Below, piece by piece: positions 14,086 to 23,377 of a stretch of 60,534 nt of DNA. The translations under genes and the position numbers were made by a program. Source of the stretch: an uncultured Clostridia bacterium (GTDB lineage: Bacteria > Bacillota > Clostridia > UBA1381). The stretch spans positions 1 to 60,534 of the forward strand of contig CAJUEZ010000011.1 in the NCBI GenBank assembly GCA_910585485.1. Reading direction: 5' to 3'. Within the stretch, counting starts at the first letter, position 1. Every line of letters starts with the position of its first letter. Below the pieces are notes generated by a model. The model ran no database searches. It was given only the letters and a program-made list of their open reading frames with translations, and was not told the DNA's origin.

Positions 14086-15924
14086 ATGAATAAACTTTTA
14101 GAGAAAATAGAATCGCCCGATGATTTAAAAAAGCTTAATACAGACGAACTGACGGTTCTGTGCCGTGAGATTCGCGAGTTTCTGATTGACAGTGTATCTG
14201 AAACCGGCGGTCATTTAGCTTCCAATCTTGGTATTGTGGAACTGACCGTTGCTTTGCACACTGTTTTTGACGTTCCGAAAGATAAAATTATTTTTGATGT
14301 CGGACACCAGTCGTATGTTCATAAGATTCTTACAGGGCGCAAAGAAGGTTTTAAAACCCTTCGCCAGTTCGGCGGAATGTCCGGGTTCCCCAAGAAAAGC
14401 GAAAGCGAATGTGACGTTTTTAACACAGGCCACAGTTCAACCTCTATTTCAGCCGCTCTCGGAATAGCCAGAGCGCGCGATCTTGATGTGGACGACTACA
14501 ATGTTATATCTGTGTTCGGTGACGGAGCGCTGACGGGCGGAATGATGTATGAGGCTATGAATGATGCCGGGCACAGCAAAACCCCGCTTATACTTGTTTT
14601 AAACGACAATGCGATGTCTATTTCAAAAAATGTCGGCGCTATTCCAAAGCATCTTCGCAAGCTGCGCATGTCTCCCACATACTTCCGCTCTAAGCATGTT
14701 GTGGAAGGTTTTTTGAAACATATACCATTAGTCGGAAAACATATTGTTAATCTTATAAAGCATATTAAAAGAAACTTTCGCCGCCTTGTCATTCCCACTA
14801 CCATATTTGACGATATGGGATTTCGTTATATGGGACCTGTGGACGGACACGACATAAAAGCGCTTATTAATTGTTTTGAGTATGCGCGCAGCGAAAAGCG
14901 CCCTGTACTGATACATGTTCAAACGAAAAAGGGCAGAGGATACGTTCACGCTGAAAACAATCCACAAAAATTCCACGGTATCTCAGCCTTCAACAAAGAA
15001 ACGGGCGAAACGCAAAAAAAGGGCGAAACTTACAGCGAGCGTTTTGGAAAAACACTTATAAATCTCGCTGAAAACAACAAAAAAGTTGTAGCCATAACCG
15101 GAGCCATGCCAAACGGCACTGGGCTTGATAATTTTCAGAAAAAATTTAGGAACAGATTTTTTGACGTGGGAATAGCAGAACAGCACGGCACAACAATGGC
15201 GGCGGGACTTGCGTCCGCGGGATATGTGCCGGTAATACCGCTTTATTCCTCATTTTTACAGCGCGCATATGACCAAACGCTTCATGATGTGTGTCTGCAA
15301 AATCTGCATGTGGTATTCCCCATTGACCGCGCGGGAATAGTTGGAGCGGACGGTGAAACGCATCAGGGTGTATATGATATTTCATATCTTTCCCATATGC
15401 CAAATATGACTATTTTATCTCCAGCCACTCTCGACCAACTCGAAACAATGCTTCATTTTGCCGTAAATAATTTTAACGCGCCTATAGCCATACGCTATCC
15501 GCGCGGCGGAACGGAAGCAGAGGATATAAGTTCCGATTTCACTCTCGGAAAAGCGCAGCTTATAAAAAGCGGCAGCGATGTTACTGTGATAGCATCAGGA
15601 CGAATGGTGAAACGCGCTCAGGAGTCCGCGGCTCTTACGAATAAATCCATCGAAATCATCGCGATTCCCACAATCAAACCGCTTGACGAAGAGGCTATTA
15701 TATCCTCCGCCATAAAAACGGGCAAAGTAATAACGATAGAAGATAACGTTAAGACAGGCGGACTCGGAAGTATGATTGGCACACTTTTAAAAGAAAAACA
15801 AATCGACTGCAAATTCCGTATTTTTGCCTTTCCCGATAAACCTATCACACACGGTTCTATAGACGAACTGGACAAGCTTTACGGGCTTGACGCGGAAACG
15901 ATAGCAAACGAGATAAACCGCTGA
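14086..15924 (+). CDS. dxs: 1-deoxy-D-xylulose-5-phosphate synthase
   Basis: 612 aa thiamine-diphosphate enzyme that condenses pyruvate and glyceraldehyde-3-phosphate, the entry step of the MEP isoprenoid pathway. ETGGHLASNLG at the N terminus, the GDGALTGGMMYEA ThDP/Mg2+ motif with NDN downstream, GIAEQHGTTMAAGLA and IDRAGIVGADGETHQG are all present. Length is normal. ATG 14086 with GAGG nine bases upstream is preferred over an upstream in-frame codon that would overlap oapA. Part of the OLE-oapA-dxs-tlyA-ispE operon; ispE is a later step of the same pathway. Confidence 0.98.
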   Translation: MNKLLEKIESPDDLKKLNTDELTVLCREIREFLIDSVSETGGHLASNLGIVELTVALHTVFDVPKDKIIFDVGHQSYVHKILTGRKEGFKTLRQFGGMSGFPKKSESECDVFNTGHSSTSISAALGIARARDLDVDDYNVISVFGDGALTGGMMYEAMNDAGHSKTPLILVLNDNAMSISKNVGAIPKHLRKLRMSPTYFRSKHVVEGFLKHIPLVGKHIVNLIKHIKRNFRRLVIPTTIFDDMGFRYMGPVDGHDIKALINCFEYARSEKRPVLIHVQTKKGRGYVHAENNPQKFHGISAFNKETGETQKKGETYSERFGKTLINLAENNKKVVAITGAMPNGTGLDNFQKKFRNRFFDVGIAEQHGTTMAAGLASAGYVPVIPLYSSFLQRAYDQTLHDVCLQNLHVVFPIDRAGIVGADGETHQGVYDISYLSHMPNMTILSPATLDQLETMLHFAVNNFNAPIAIRYPRGGTEAEDISSDFTLGKAQLIKSGSDVTVIASGRMVKRAQESAALTNKSIEIIAIPTIKPLDEEAIISSAIKTGKVITIEDNVKTGGLGSMIGTLLKEKQIDCKFRIFAFPDKPITHGSIDELDKLYGLDAETIANEINR

Positions 15925-15955
15925 TTTATGCATCACTGCAGAAAGGAGCCTTCAA

Positions 15956-16759
15956 ATGGCAAAAATAAGACTTGACGCTCTGCTTGTACAAAACGGTCTC
16001 GCTCAAAGCCGAGAAAGAGCGAAAGCCATAATTATGTCAGGACAAGTATATATAGATAATCAAAAATGCGATAAAGCCGGACAAATGGTTGACGAAGAAA
16101 CCACAAAGCCGGAGGTTCGCGGCGAGACTTTAAAATATGCGAGCCGAGGCGGACTTAAGCTTGAAAAGGCTATGCGCGAATTTCCTATAACACTTAACGG
16201 CAAGACAACTATGGATATAGGCGCTTCAACCGGCGGATTTACTGACTGCATGCTCCAAAACGGCGCGAAAAAAGTATTTGCCGTTGACGTTGGATACGGG
16301 CAGTTTGCGTGGAAGTTACGGCAAGATGAGAGAGTTGTCAACATGGAGCGTACAAATATACGCTATGTCACACCGGAAGATATAGGCTGTGAGATTGATT
16401 TCGCGTCCATAGATGTGTCTTTTATCTCGCTTAAACTTGTGCTTCCTGTTGCCAAAAATCTTCTTTCCGAAGACGGCGAAATTGTCGCTCTTATAAAGCC
16501 TCAGTTTGAGGCGGGACGAGAGCAAGTGGGTAAAAAAGGTGTTGTCAAAGATATAAAGGTACATTTTGACGTTATAAAAAAAGTGCTTGATTTCTCGCGG
16601 GAAACAGGTTTTTATGTGTCGGGATTATCCTTTTCGCCGATAAAAGGTCCGGAGGGAAATATCGAGTACCTTGCATATCTGAAAAAATCAGAATGCGCTG
16701 ATAATATTACAGATGAAGTAATCCAAGAAATTGTTGATAAATCACATAATCTGCTTTAA
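15956..16759 (+). CDS. tlyA: TlyA family rRNA (cytidine-2'-O)-methyltransferase
   Basis: 267 aa. An N-terminal S4 RNA-binding domain (residues 1-60, RLDALLVQNGLAQSRERAKA) is followed by a Rossmann-fold FtsJ-like domain with the SAM motif DIGASTGGFTDCML and FAVDVGYGQ, and FASIDVSFISL. Members methylate ribosomal RNA; some have been called haemolysins. It sits 31 bp after dxs with AAAGGAG upstream, and conserved dxs-tlyA linkage is typical of Bacillota. Confidence 0.95.
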   Translation: MAKIRLDALLVQNGLAQSRERAKAIIMSGQVYIDNQKCDKAGQMVDEETTKPEVRGETLKYASRGGLKLEKAMREFPITLNGKTTMDIGASTGGFTDCMLQNGAKKVFAVDVGYGQFAWKLRQDERVVNMERTNIRYVTPEDIGCEIDFASIDVSFISLKLVLPVAKNLLSEDGEIVALIKPQFEAGREQVGKKGVVKDIKVHFDVIKKVLDFSRETGFYVSGLSFSPIKGPEGNIEYLAYLKKSECADNITDEVIQEIVDKSHNLL

Positions 16760-16772
16760 GGAGAATTTAAGT

Positions 16773-17654
16773 ATGCTTTCCAAAGATACTATTATAACAG
16801 GCAAGCGCGCCATATCGCGCTCATACGCAAAAATCAACCTTACGCTTGACGTGCTTAAAAAGCGTGAAGACGGTTATCACGAAATAAAAATGATTATGCA
16901 AACTGTTTCTCTGTTTGACCTTATAATTCTTGACATAACGGAAAGCGGCATCTCAATAGCGACAAACCTGAGGTATCTGCCAAACAACGATAGGAATATC
17001 GCATATAAGGCGGCAGACGCGTTTTTCAGAGAATCAGGCATACGCGGCGGCGCAAAAATTATGATTCATAAAAATATACCCGTAGCCGCGGGACTTGCAG
17101 GCGGAAGCGGTAACTGCGCTGCTGTACTTTCAGCTATGAATATGCTGTATAACAATCCGTTTACAGATGATGAACTGATGAGGATAGGCTCATCTCTCGG
17201 CGCTGATGTTCCCTATTGCTTCAGCGGCGGTACTCAACTCGCGGAGGGTATAGGTGAAATATTGTCTCCCCTCCCGTCCATACCGGACGCTTACATTCTT
17301 CTTGTAAAACCGCCTGTCAATATTTCAACAGGCTCTATATACGGCGAAATAGACAACGCACTGCTTCAAATCCGTCCAGACACCGATGCCATGATTGACG
17401 CGCTTTCAAAAAAGGATATACATGCTGTCTCGGACAACCTTTGCAATGTTATGGAATCGGTTACGGAAAAAATGCACCCTATGATAGGCGGCATTAAAAA
17501 GAAAATGATAATGAACGGCGCTCTGGGCGCTGTTATGAGCGGAAGCGGTCCGACGGTTTTCGGTATTTTTGATGACTTTATCAAAGCGAAGAAAAGCGCT
17601 GACAGCTTTTCTCTGCAATTTAAGGACGTGTTTTTAACAAGAACATTAAATTGA
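16773..17654 (+). CDS. ispE: 4-diphosphocytidyl-2-C-methyl-D-erythritol kinase
   Basis: 293 aa GHMP kinase for the fourth MEP-pathway step. SYAKINLTLDVLKKREDGYHEI is the N-terminal family signature (AKINL ... DGYHE), and PVAAGLAGGSGNCAA is the ATP loop, slightly divergent from the usual GLGGGSSDAA. LGADVPYCFSGGTQLAEG and MSGSGPTVFG complete the set. ATG 16773 has AAGGAG nine bases upstream; the longer in-frame extension overlaps tlyA and lacks a site. It completes an isoprenoid operon led by OLE RNA. Confidence 0.97.
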   Translation: MLSKDTIITGKRAISRSYAKINLTLDVLKKREDGYHEIKMIMQTVSLFDLIILDITESGISIATNLRYLPNNDRNIAYKAADAFFRESGIRGGAKIMIHKNIPVAAGLAGGSGNCAAVLSAMNMLYNNPFTDDELMRIGSSLGADVPYCFSGGTQLAEGIGEILSPLPSIPDAYILLVKPPVNISTGSIYGEIDNALLQIRPDTDAMIDALSKKDIHAVSDNLCNVMESVTEKMHPMIGGIKKKMIMNGALGAVMSGSGPTVFGIFDDFIKAKKSADSFSLQFKDVFLTRTLN

Positions 17655-17673
17655 TTCAAGGGAGGTGTGCGTA

Positions 17674-18420
17674 TTGCAGAAAGACCCTGATGTTATTAAT
17701 ATAATTGTTGATGAAACAGAGGAAACAGAAGCGATAGAGGATATAAAAAAAGAAAACAAATCCGCTGTCTTTTTAGTCGTGCTGAAAAATATTTTATGCG
17801 CAATCGCAGATTTTTTCCGCGGATTATTTAAGGATATATCACCATCATTTATTAAAATATCCTCTATGATATGCGCCGGTATTATTTTTGTCGCACTCGG
17901 ATTGGGATTTATCATTCCCAAAAGTGACAGCGCTCTTTCCTCTTCTTTAGAAAATCTGCGCGAAACGGACACATCATACTTAAACGCCAAAGGTGAATAT
18001 GACAGTATTTCCAAAGAAATATTGTCACTCACAAAAGAACTTGAAACCAAACAGGAAAATATGAACAACATGGACAAGACGCAGGACAGTCTTGACAAAA
18101 TAATTCAAGAAAACGACAGTCTTTCAAAAGAGAAAGAAACTTTGCAAAACGAGATTAACTCAAAGCAGCGAACTTTAGATAACCTTGAAAAATCCACCTC
18201 GACCGAAAAAAGCTCGATTATGTGGTCAAGCGGAACATACAAAGTCGGGAAAAATATTGCCGAAGGCAAATATACCGTAACCGGCACAGGCAGTATCGTT
18301 ATCGCAAACTCAGGAAACGCGCGCGTGAACACAAGGCTGAAATCCGACGGCGCAAGCTATACGCTGCTTGACGGCGATACTATAAAAATTGACGGCAGCG
18401 CAAAATTTATACCTGAATAA
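17674..18420 (+). CDS. Membrane-anchored coiled-coil protein, paralogue 1
   Basis: 248 aa, unrecognised. An acidic N terminus (ETEETEAIED) is followed by a hydrophobic stretch (about 30-47), one clear membrane helix (about 58-78), a long coiled coil (about 85-170) and a C-terminal beta-rich module of about 65 residues (GTYKVGKNIAEGKYTV ... SYTLLDGDTIKID). The same arrangement recurs in the next gene, so the two arose by duplication. TTG 17674 sits eight bases after AGGGAGG; the upstream GTG overlaps that site. It begins 19 bp after ispE, so it may be cotranscribed. The C-terminal module is probably outside the membrane; a binding role is possible but unproven. Confidence 0.8.
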   Translation: MQKDPDVINIIVDETEETEAIEDIKKENKSAVFLVVLKNILCAIADFFRGLFKDISPSFIKISSMICAGIIFVALGLGFIIPKSDSALSSSLENLRETDTSYLNAKGEYDSISKEILSLTKELETKQENMNNMDKTQDSLDKIIQENDSLSKEKETLQNEINSKQRTLDNLEKSTSTEKSSIMWSSGTYKVGKNIAEGKYTVTGTGSIVIANSGNARVNTRLKSDGASYTLLDGDTIKIDGSAKFIPE

Positions 18421-18437
18421 ATGAAAGGCGGGATAAT

Positions 18438-19046
18438 ATGAAAAAACAACATTTATATATTATAATCCTTTCCGCGCTCACGATTGCGTTATCCGTAACA
18501 GCCTTCTTCATATCATTTAACGGCAGCGCAAGATTTATATCACGCTCAGCCATGCGTGAAGAAATATCCGCGCTTCAATCCACTGTATCTGATATGAAAG
18601 CAAATAAAGCCGACCTGTCAAACACCATAAACAATCTTACGGCAGATTTGGGCACCAAAGAAACCATTAATCAATATTATATTGATTATAAAAAAACAAA
18701 CGACGCTTTAAAATCCGACATAGACGCACTTCAGAAACAAGGAAACTCACTTGATGAGCAGATAAAGGAAAAGCAAAGCGCTATTTCAGCCGCGTCAATG
18801 TCAGATGAGAAAAAAGGCAAAAGCTACACACTCAAGGCAAACGAAATTTACACCTGCCCCGATAAATTACCCGCGGGACGCTATATCGTTTCAGGCGGCG
18901 GTTCTCTCATAATATATGCCGCAAACGGGAATCCGAGAGTTAACGAAAACCTTGATGTCGCTTATAATAACTCATACACATTGGATTTAAAAAAAGATGA
19001 ACAAATACGAATCACGGACAGCGCGGTTATCACGGAATTAAAGTAA
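18438..19046 (+). CDS. Membrane-anchored coiled-coil protein, paralogue 2
   Basis: 202 aa. A signal-anchor helix at residues 5-27, a coiled coil (about 38-120, with LQSTVSDMKANKADLSNTI), then a C-terminal module (SYTLKANEIYTCPDKLPAGR ... PRVNENL ... SYTLDLKKDEQIRITDSA). This module shares the pattern G-x-Y/I, SLII/SIVI, RVN, SYTL and a final charged beta strand with the upstream gene. It starts 17 bp after that gene and ends the plus-strand operon at a terminator. Function unknown. Confidence 0.8.
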   Translation: MKKQHLYIIILSALTIALSVTAFFISFNGSARFISRSAMREEISALQSTVSDMKANKADLSNTINNLTADLGTKETINQYYIDYKKTNDALKSDIDALQKQGNSLDEQIKEKQSAISAASMSDEKKGKSYTLKANEIYTCPDKLPAGRYIVSGGGSLIIYAANGNPRVNENLDVAYNNSYTLDLKKDEQIRITDSAVITELK

Positions 19047-19058
19047 CACACACAAATT

Positions 19059-19090
19059 AACAGCCGTTTATACAAACGGCTGTTTTCTTA
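19059..19090 (+). terminator. Terminator of the OLE-isoprenoid operon
   Basis: AACAGCCGTTT pairs with AAACGGCTGTT (19059-19084, ATAC loop) followed by TTCTTA. Confidence 0.88.
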
Positions 19091-19095
19091 TACTT

Positions 19096-19127
19096 AAAAG
19101 AGACTGCAACGCAGTCCCTTTTTTTTC
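19096..19127. terminator. Second, bidirectional terminator
   Basis: AAAAGAGACTGC, AAC loop, GCAGTCCCTTTT followed by a run of T on plus; on minus it ends in CTCTTTTAAG directly after the dehydrogenase gene. Confidence 0.85.
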
Positions 19128-20076
19128 ACAAATCAACTCTGTTTCTTTTCCCGCCCATAAGAAATGTTTCAATATTCTTTATAATTTCATCTATACATCT
19201 TTTCCGAGCCTCATAAGCGCCCCAAGCCATGTGCGGTGTCAAAATAACATTATTTTTGTTCAATATTCTGTTATAAGGACTGTCTGATGTCATGGGTTCT
19301 GATGAATACACATCTATACCCAGTCCGCCTATTTTGCCGTTTTCATAAGCCGTCACCAGCGCGTTCTCATCAGCCACAGCGCCTCTGGAAACATTTATAA
19401 ATATAACATCATTTTTCATCATAGCTATGCGCTTTTCGTTTATCATTCCCTTTGTTTCCGAAGTAAGCGGAACATGCACAGAGATTATATCAGACACTCT
19501 GCATAATTCGTCAAGGTCTATACAGTTATATCCCTCCTGAATCTTATGCGGATTTGCAACAACCTCCATACCTAAAGCGGTAGCTATACGCGCCACCTGT
19601 TTCCCTATGTTTCCGAGTCCTATAACTCCCCATGTTTTCCCCGCCATTTCATTAAAATACGGTCGCAGGTGATTCTGAACCCCCCCGGCGGTATATCTTC
19701 CGTCTTTTACGTATTTGTCAAATTCATTCAGATGAGTCATCAGTGACAGCGCCATTGACATTGTCAGCTGAGCCACGGAATCTGTTGAGTATCCACGCAC
19801 ATTGCATACGGCTATCTCATTGCGCCAGCAATAATTTATGTCTATATTGTCATAACCTGTTGCCGTTACGCATATAAGCTTCAATTTTTTCGCTTTCTCA
19901 AGCTTTTCCTTATTAAGCTTGATTTTATTCACAACAATAACATTCGCTTCTCTGATTCTTTCTTCAAGCTGCAAATCAGAAGTTGTCTGATATACGCTTA
20001 CTTCCCCGAATTTGTCAAACTGCGAAAATTCCATGTCGTCTCCGAGCGTTTTAGCGTCAAGAATTACTACTTTCAT
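19126..20076 (-). CDS. D-2-hydroxyacid dehydrogenase
   Basis: 316 aa, NAD(P)-dependent oxidoreductase of the D-isomer-specific family (glycerate/lactate/hydroxyisocaproate type). The Rossmann motif GVIGLGNIGKQVA, catalytic Arg in NVSRGAVADE, Glu in DVYSSEP and His in TPHMAWGA are present. The position after beta-2, where NAD enzymes usually have Asp, reads VVANPHK, so cofactor preference may be unusual. Substrate cannot be told. It starts 2 bp after the thioesterase stop, with its ribosome-binding site inside that gene, so the two are coupled. Confidence 0.93.
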   Translation of the reverse strand: MKVVILDAKTLGDDMEFSQFDKFGEVSVYQTTSDLQLEERIREANVIVVNKIKLNKEKLEKAKKLKLICVTATGYDNIDINYCWRNEIAVCNVRGYSTDSVAQLTMSMALSLMTHLNEFDKYVKDGRYTAGGVQNHLRPYFNEMAGKTWGVIGLGNIGKQVARIATALGMEVVANPHKIQEGYNCIDLDELCRVSDIISVHVPLTSETKGMINEKRIAMMKNDVIFINVSRGAVADENALVTAYENGKIGGLGIDVYSSEPMTSDSPYNRILNKNNVILTPHMAWGAYEARKRCIDEIIKNIETFLMGGKRNRVDL

Positions 20077-20078
20077 AA

Positions 20079-20507
20079 TTAATTCTCCTTATACAAAAGT
20101 TCACTAAGCCTTTTCCATACATCAGGATAATTCTTTTTCAAATTTATCGGGACAAAATCACGGTTTATAAATCCGTGACCTGTCTTTCCCGTTGTCATCA
20201 GTTTCCTCTCCGGAAGTTTATAAACCTCATATTCAAACTCGCATCTCGCCACAGTCAATTTAGTGAGTCTGCACGTGATAACCACTTCGTCCTCATATTT
20301 CAGACCGTAATAATATTTTGCCGCGGTCTCCGTCAGCGGGAGAAGTATACCCATATTTTCCATTTCCGTATAACTCATACCGCTTTGTTTTATAAAATCA
20401 GTACGCGCCACCTCAAACCACGGATAATACCGTGAATGATGCACTATACCCATCATATCCGTTTCCGCATATCGCACCGTCAGACGCGTTTCACTTATAT
20501 ATGACAT
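20079..20507 (-). CDS. Acyl-CoA thioesterase, YbgC/4HBT hotdog family
   Basis: 142 aa hotdog-fold thioesterase. The signature RYAETDMMGIVHHSRYYPWF contains the catalytic Asp and the conserved HH, followed by EVARTDF, as in the YbgC and 4-hydroxybenzoyl-CoA thioesterase group. It hydrolyses acyl-CoA or acyl-ACP esters; the substrate is unknown. Coupled to the downstream dehydrogenase and 39 bp after pyk, so possibly part of the glycolytic transcript. Confidence 0.92.
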   Translation of the reverse strand: MSYISETRLTVRYAETDMMGIVHHSRYYPWFEVARTDFIKQSGMSYTEMENMGILLPLTETAAKYYYGLKYEDEVVITCRLTKLTVARCEFEYEVYKLPERKLMTTGKTGHGFINRDFVPINLKKNYPDVWKRLSELLYKEN

Positions 20508-20546
20508 ATTTATACTTCCTCCTTAACATATTAAGTCCGAAAGAAA

Positions 20547-22301
20547 CTACTTTATATTTTCAGTTCCCGAATATACCAAGCCGCGTTTTGCATCCATTGT
20601 GATAGTCGTTCCGCTTTTTAAAACCTTTGTAGCGCCTGCCGCCGCGACTATTACAGGTATATCAAGAGCCGCCGCCAGCACGCTCGCGTTATTTGCGTCT
20701 CCTGTCTCCTCTGAAATAATGCCCGTGGCTTTCTTCAGCACCGGTATCATATCTTTTACAATATTGTTTGTTACAACAATATCTCCGTCAAGGAAGTTCT
20801 TTTTAAGTTCCTCAGTATTTGTAGCAACGCATACATTCGCTGTTGCGCTGATTGCGTCAAGTCCCTTTCCGCTGACCAGAATATGTCCCACAAGATGAAC
20901 CTTCATAATATTTGTCGTACCGGCAACACCCATAGGCATACCTCCTGTTATAACCACAAGGTCTCCGTCCTTTATAAGTCCCGTTTTCTGCGCGCACTCA
21001 ACAGCGTGATCAAAAAGTTCGTCTGTATTGCTTCTTGCCTCGCTCATTATAGGAATAACTCCCCATGAAAGATTCAGCTGACGGCGCGCTTTTACACTCA
21101 GCGTAGGCGCGATAATCGGGCATGACGGTCGAAAACGCGAAAGCTGCATAGCCGTTCCGCCTGAATACGTAAGCGCAATTACCGCAGCAGCGTGCAAGTC
21201 ATGCGCGGTTGTACATGTTGCGTGACTGATAGCGTTTGTCACATCCATGCGCGAATCAAAATTCATTCTGTCAAGACGCTTAACATAGTCAATATCATTT
21301 TCTGTTCGCTCCGCGATTGAAGCCATAGTTTTGACTGTTTCGACAGGATACTTTCCTATCGCCGTTTCACCGGAAAGCATTATAGCGCTTGTTCCGTCGT
21401 ATATAGCGTTTGCAACGTCAGTCGTCTCCGCACGGGTCGGGCGCGGATTTCTTATCATAGAGTCAAGCATCTGCGTGGCTGTTATAACTACCTTACCGGC
21501 ACGATATGTCTTTTTGATAAGGCTTTTTTGTATAACAGGTAAATCCTGCATATCAATTTCCACACCCATATCGCCTCTTGCGACCATTATTCCATGCGAT
21601 TCACGTATAATATCGTCAATATTCTCAACACCCTCGGCATTTTCTATCTTGGCTATTACCCTTATATGTCTGCCTCCGTGATTTTGAAGAAGATTCTTTA
21701 TTTCTCGTACATCGTTCGCTGTTCTTACAAATGACGCGGCTATAAAATCAACGTCCTCTTTGATTCCGAACAAAATATCATCAATATCCTTTTGGCTCAT
21801 ATACGGCATAGAAAGCGATACATTTGGAATGTTCACACCTTTTTTATTTGAAACAACTCCGCCGTTTTTCACCTGACATATAATCTTATTGCTCTTGACG
21901 CTCAAAACCTCCATCTCGATAAGTCCGTCATCAATTAAGATCCTGTTTCCCGGAACAACGTCTTTGGGAAGATCAGCATAAGTGATTGAAACTTGGTTCT
22001 CATCACCCTCTACATCGTCTGTACATAGCGTGAACTTCTGTCCTTCCTTAAGTTCAGCCTTACCGTTCTTAAATTCCTTAACTCTCACTTCCGGACCTTT
22101 TGTATCAAGCAATATCGCTACAGGCGCGTCAATTTCTTCTCTTACTTTTTTTATACGATTAATCTTTTTAAGAGCCTCCTCATGTGTGCCGTGCGAAAAA
22201 TTCAAGCGCGCGACATCCATTCCGGCAAGCATTAAGTCTTTTAAAACCTCTTCGCTTTCTGTAGCCGGTCCCATTGTACAGATAATTTTTGTTCTTCTCA
22301 T
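20547..22301 (-). CDS. pyk: Pyruvate kinase with C-terminal PEP-utiliser-like domain
   Basis: 584 aa. It converts phosphoenolpyruvate and ADP to pyruvate and ATP. MRRTKIICTMGPA, NFSHGTHEE, the active-site Lys in IAKIENAEGV, GIMVARGDMGVEI and TATQMLDSM are all present. About 110 extra C-terminal residues match the extension seen in Bacillus and clostridial enzymes (TGIISEETGD ... LDIPVIVAAAGAT), but the usual phospho-His motif is replaced by DANNAS, so the domain is structural at most. It lies behind pfkA with a terminator-like hairpin between them and an AAGGAG site. Confidence 0.97.
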   Translation of the reverse strand: MRRTKIICTMGPATESEEVLKDLMLAGMDVARLNFSHGTHEEALKKINRIKKVREEIDAPVAILLDTKGPEVRVKEFKNGKAELKEGQKFTLCTDDVEGDENQVSITYADLPKDVVPGNRILIDDGLIEMEVLSVKSNKIICQVKNGGVVSNKKGVNIPNVSLSMPYMSQKDIDDILFGIKEDVDFIAASFVRTANDVREIKNLLQNHGGRHIRVIAKIENAEGVENIDDIIRESHGIMVARGDMGVEIDMQDLPVIQKSLIKKTYRAGKVVITATQMLDSMIRNPRPTRAETTDVANAIYDGTSAIMLSGETAIGKYPVETVKTMASIAERTENDIDYVKRLDRMNFDSRMDVTNAISHATCTTAHDLHAAAVIALTYSGGTAMQLSRFRPSCPIIAPTLSVKARRQLNLSWGVIPIMSEARSNTDELFDHAVECAQKTGLIKDGDLVVITGGMPMGVAGTTNIMKVHLVGHILVSGKGLDAISATANVCVATNTEELKKNFLDGDIVVTNNIVKDMIPVLKKATGIISEETGDANNASVLAAALDIPVIVAAAGATKVLKSGTTITMDAKRGLVYSGTENIK

Positions 22302-22338
22302 GTACTGTCTCCTTTCATAACTATTTTTTCTCTGTTTA

Positions 22339-22365
22339 ACAAAAGGCGGACTAAGTCCGCCTCTT
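22339..22365 (-). terminator. Hairpin between pfkA and pyk
   Basis: GGCGGACT and AGTCCGCC (22345-22361) are followed on minus by TTTTGTT. It probably gives partial termination between pfkA and pyk. Confidence 0.8.
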
Positions 22366-22376
22366 TATTATCAACA

Positions 22377-23354
22377 TTATACAGACAATTTCTTCGCTAA
22401 GTCCACAAGCTGCTGAGGCAGTTCTTTTTTCATCGCCAGACCTTCTTCAATATCCACATCCGTAATTATATGGTCTCTCATGCAGATAATTCTATTCTGC
22501 TTTCCTTCAAGAAGAAGTTCAACGGCTCTGCCTCCCATTTCACTTGCGACAACTCTGTCACGGACAGTTGGACTGCCGCCTCTCTGAACGTGTCCCAAGA
22601 TAGTTGCTCTGGACTCAATACCTGTCTTCTCCTCTATCTCCTCAGCCATCTCAATAACGCCGCCTACCCCTTCGGCAACTACTATAATTGAATGCTTTCT
22701 GCCTCTTGATTTACTTTCAAGAATCGGTCTTAAAACGTCCTCGTCAAAACTCCATTCTCTTTCCGGAACGAGTATAACCTCCGCGCCGCACGCTATACCC
22801 GCCTGAATAGCAATATATCCGGCAGCGCGTCCCATAACCTCAATAATTGAGCAGCGCTCATGGCTCTGAGCTGTGTCTCTGATTTTATCGACCGCGTCCT
22901 TAACAGTGTTAAGACATGTATCATATCCTACAGTGTACTCACTGCAACTTATATCATTATCTATTGTACCGGGAAGCGCAATAGTTGGCAAACCTGCCTC
23001 GCAAAGAGCGTTAGCGCCTCTGAAAGAGCCGTCACCGCCTATAACAATAAGACCGTCAAGACCGAATACCTTAGCTATTTCAACAGCTTTCTTGACTCCC
23101 TCAGGTTCTTTAAATTCAAGACATCTTGCAGTCTGTAAAATAGTTCCGCCTCTTTGAAGTATTTCAGAAACGCTTCTCGCGTTCATTTCAATAAGTTCTC
23201 CGTTGATAAGACCATTATAGCCGCGTCTTACACCAAAAACTTTAAGACCGTAATACGAGCCCACTCTGACAACCGCGCGAATCGCCGCATTCATTCCGGG
23301 AGCGTCGCCGCCACTTGTTAAAACGCCTATTGTTCTTACATTCTTGTTTTCCAT
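22377..23354 (-). CDS. pfkA: ATP-dependent 6-phosphofructokinase
   Basis: 325 aa, the committing glycolytic step. TSGGDAPGMNAAIRA at the N terminus, GGDGSFRGA (Gly after GGD, the ATP type rather than PPi type), PGTIDNDI with the catalytic Asp, and MGRAAGYIA are visible, and length is the bacterial norm. ATG 23354 lies nine bases after GGGAGGA; upstream GTG codons overlap the site. It is cotranscribed with a DUF2007-like gene and mtrB upstream. Confidence 0.97.
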   Translation of the reverse strand: MENKNVRTIGVLTSGGDAPGMNAAIRAVVRVGSYYGLKVFGVRRGYNGLINGELIEMNARSVSEILQRGGTILQTARCLEFKEPEGVKKAVEIAKVFGLDGLIVIGGDGSFRGANALCEAGLPTIALPGTIDNDISCSEYTVGYDTCLNTVKDAVDKIRDTAQSHERCSIIEVMGRAAGYIAIQAGIACGAEVILVPEREWSFDEDVLRPILESKSRGRKHSIIVVAEGVGGVIEMAEEIEEKTGIESRATILGHVQRGGSPTVRDRVVASEMGGRAVELLLEGKQNRIICMRDHIITDVDIEEGLAMKKELPQQLVDLAKKLSV

Positions 23355-23377
23355 ATTCACAAATCCTCCCACGAAAA

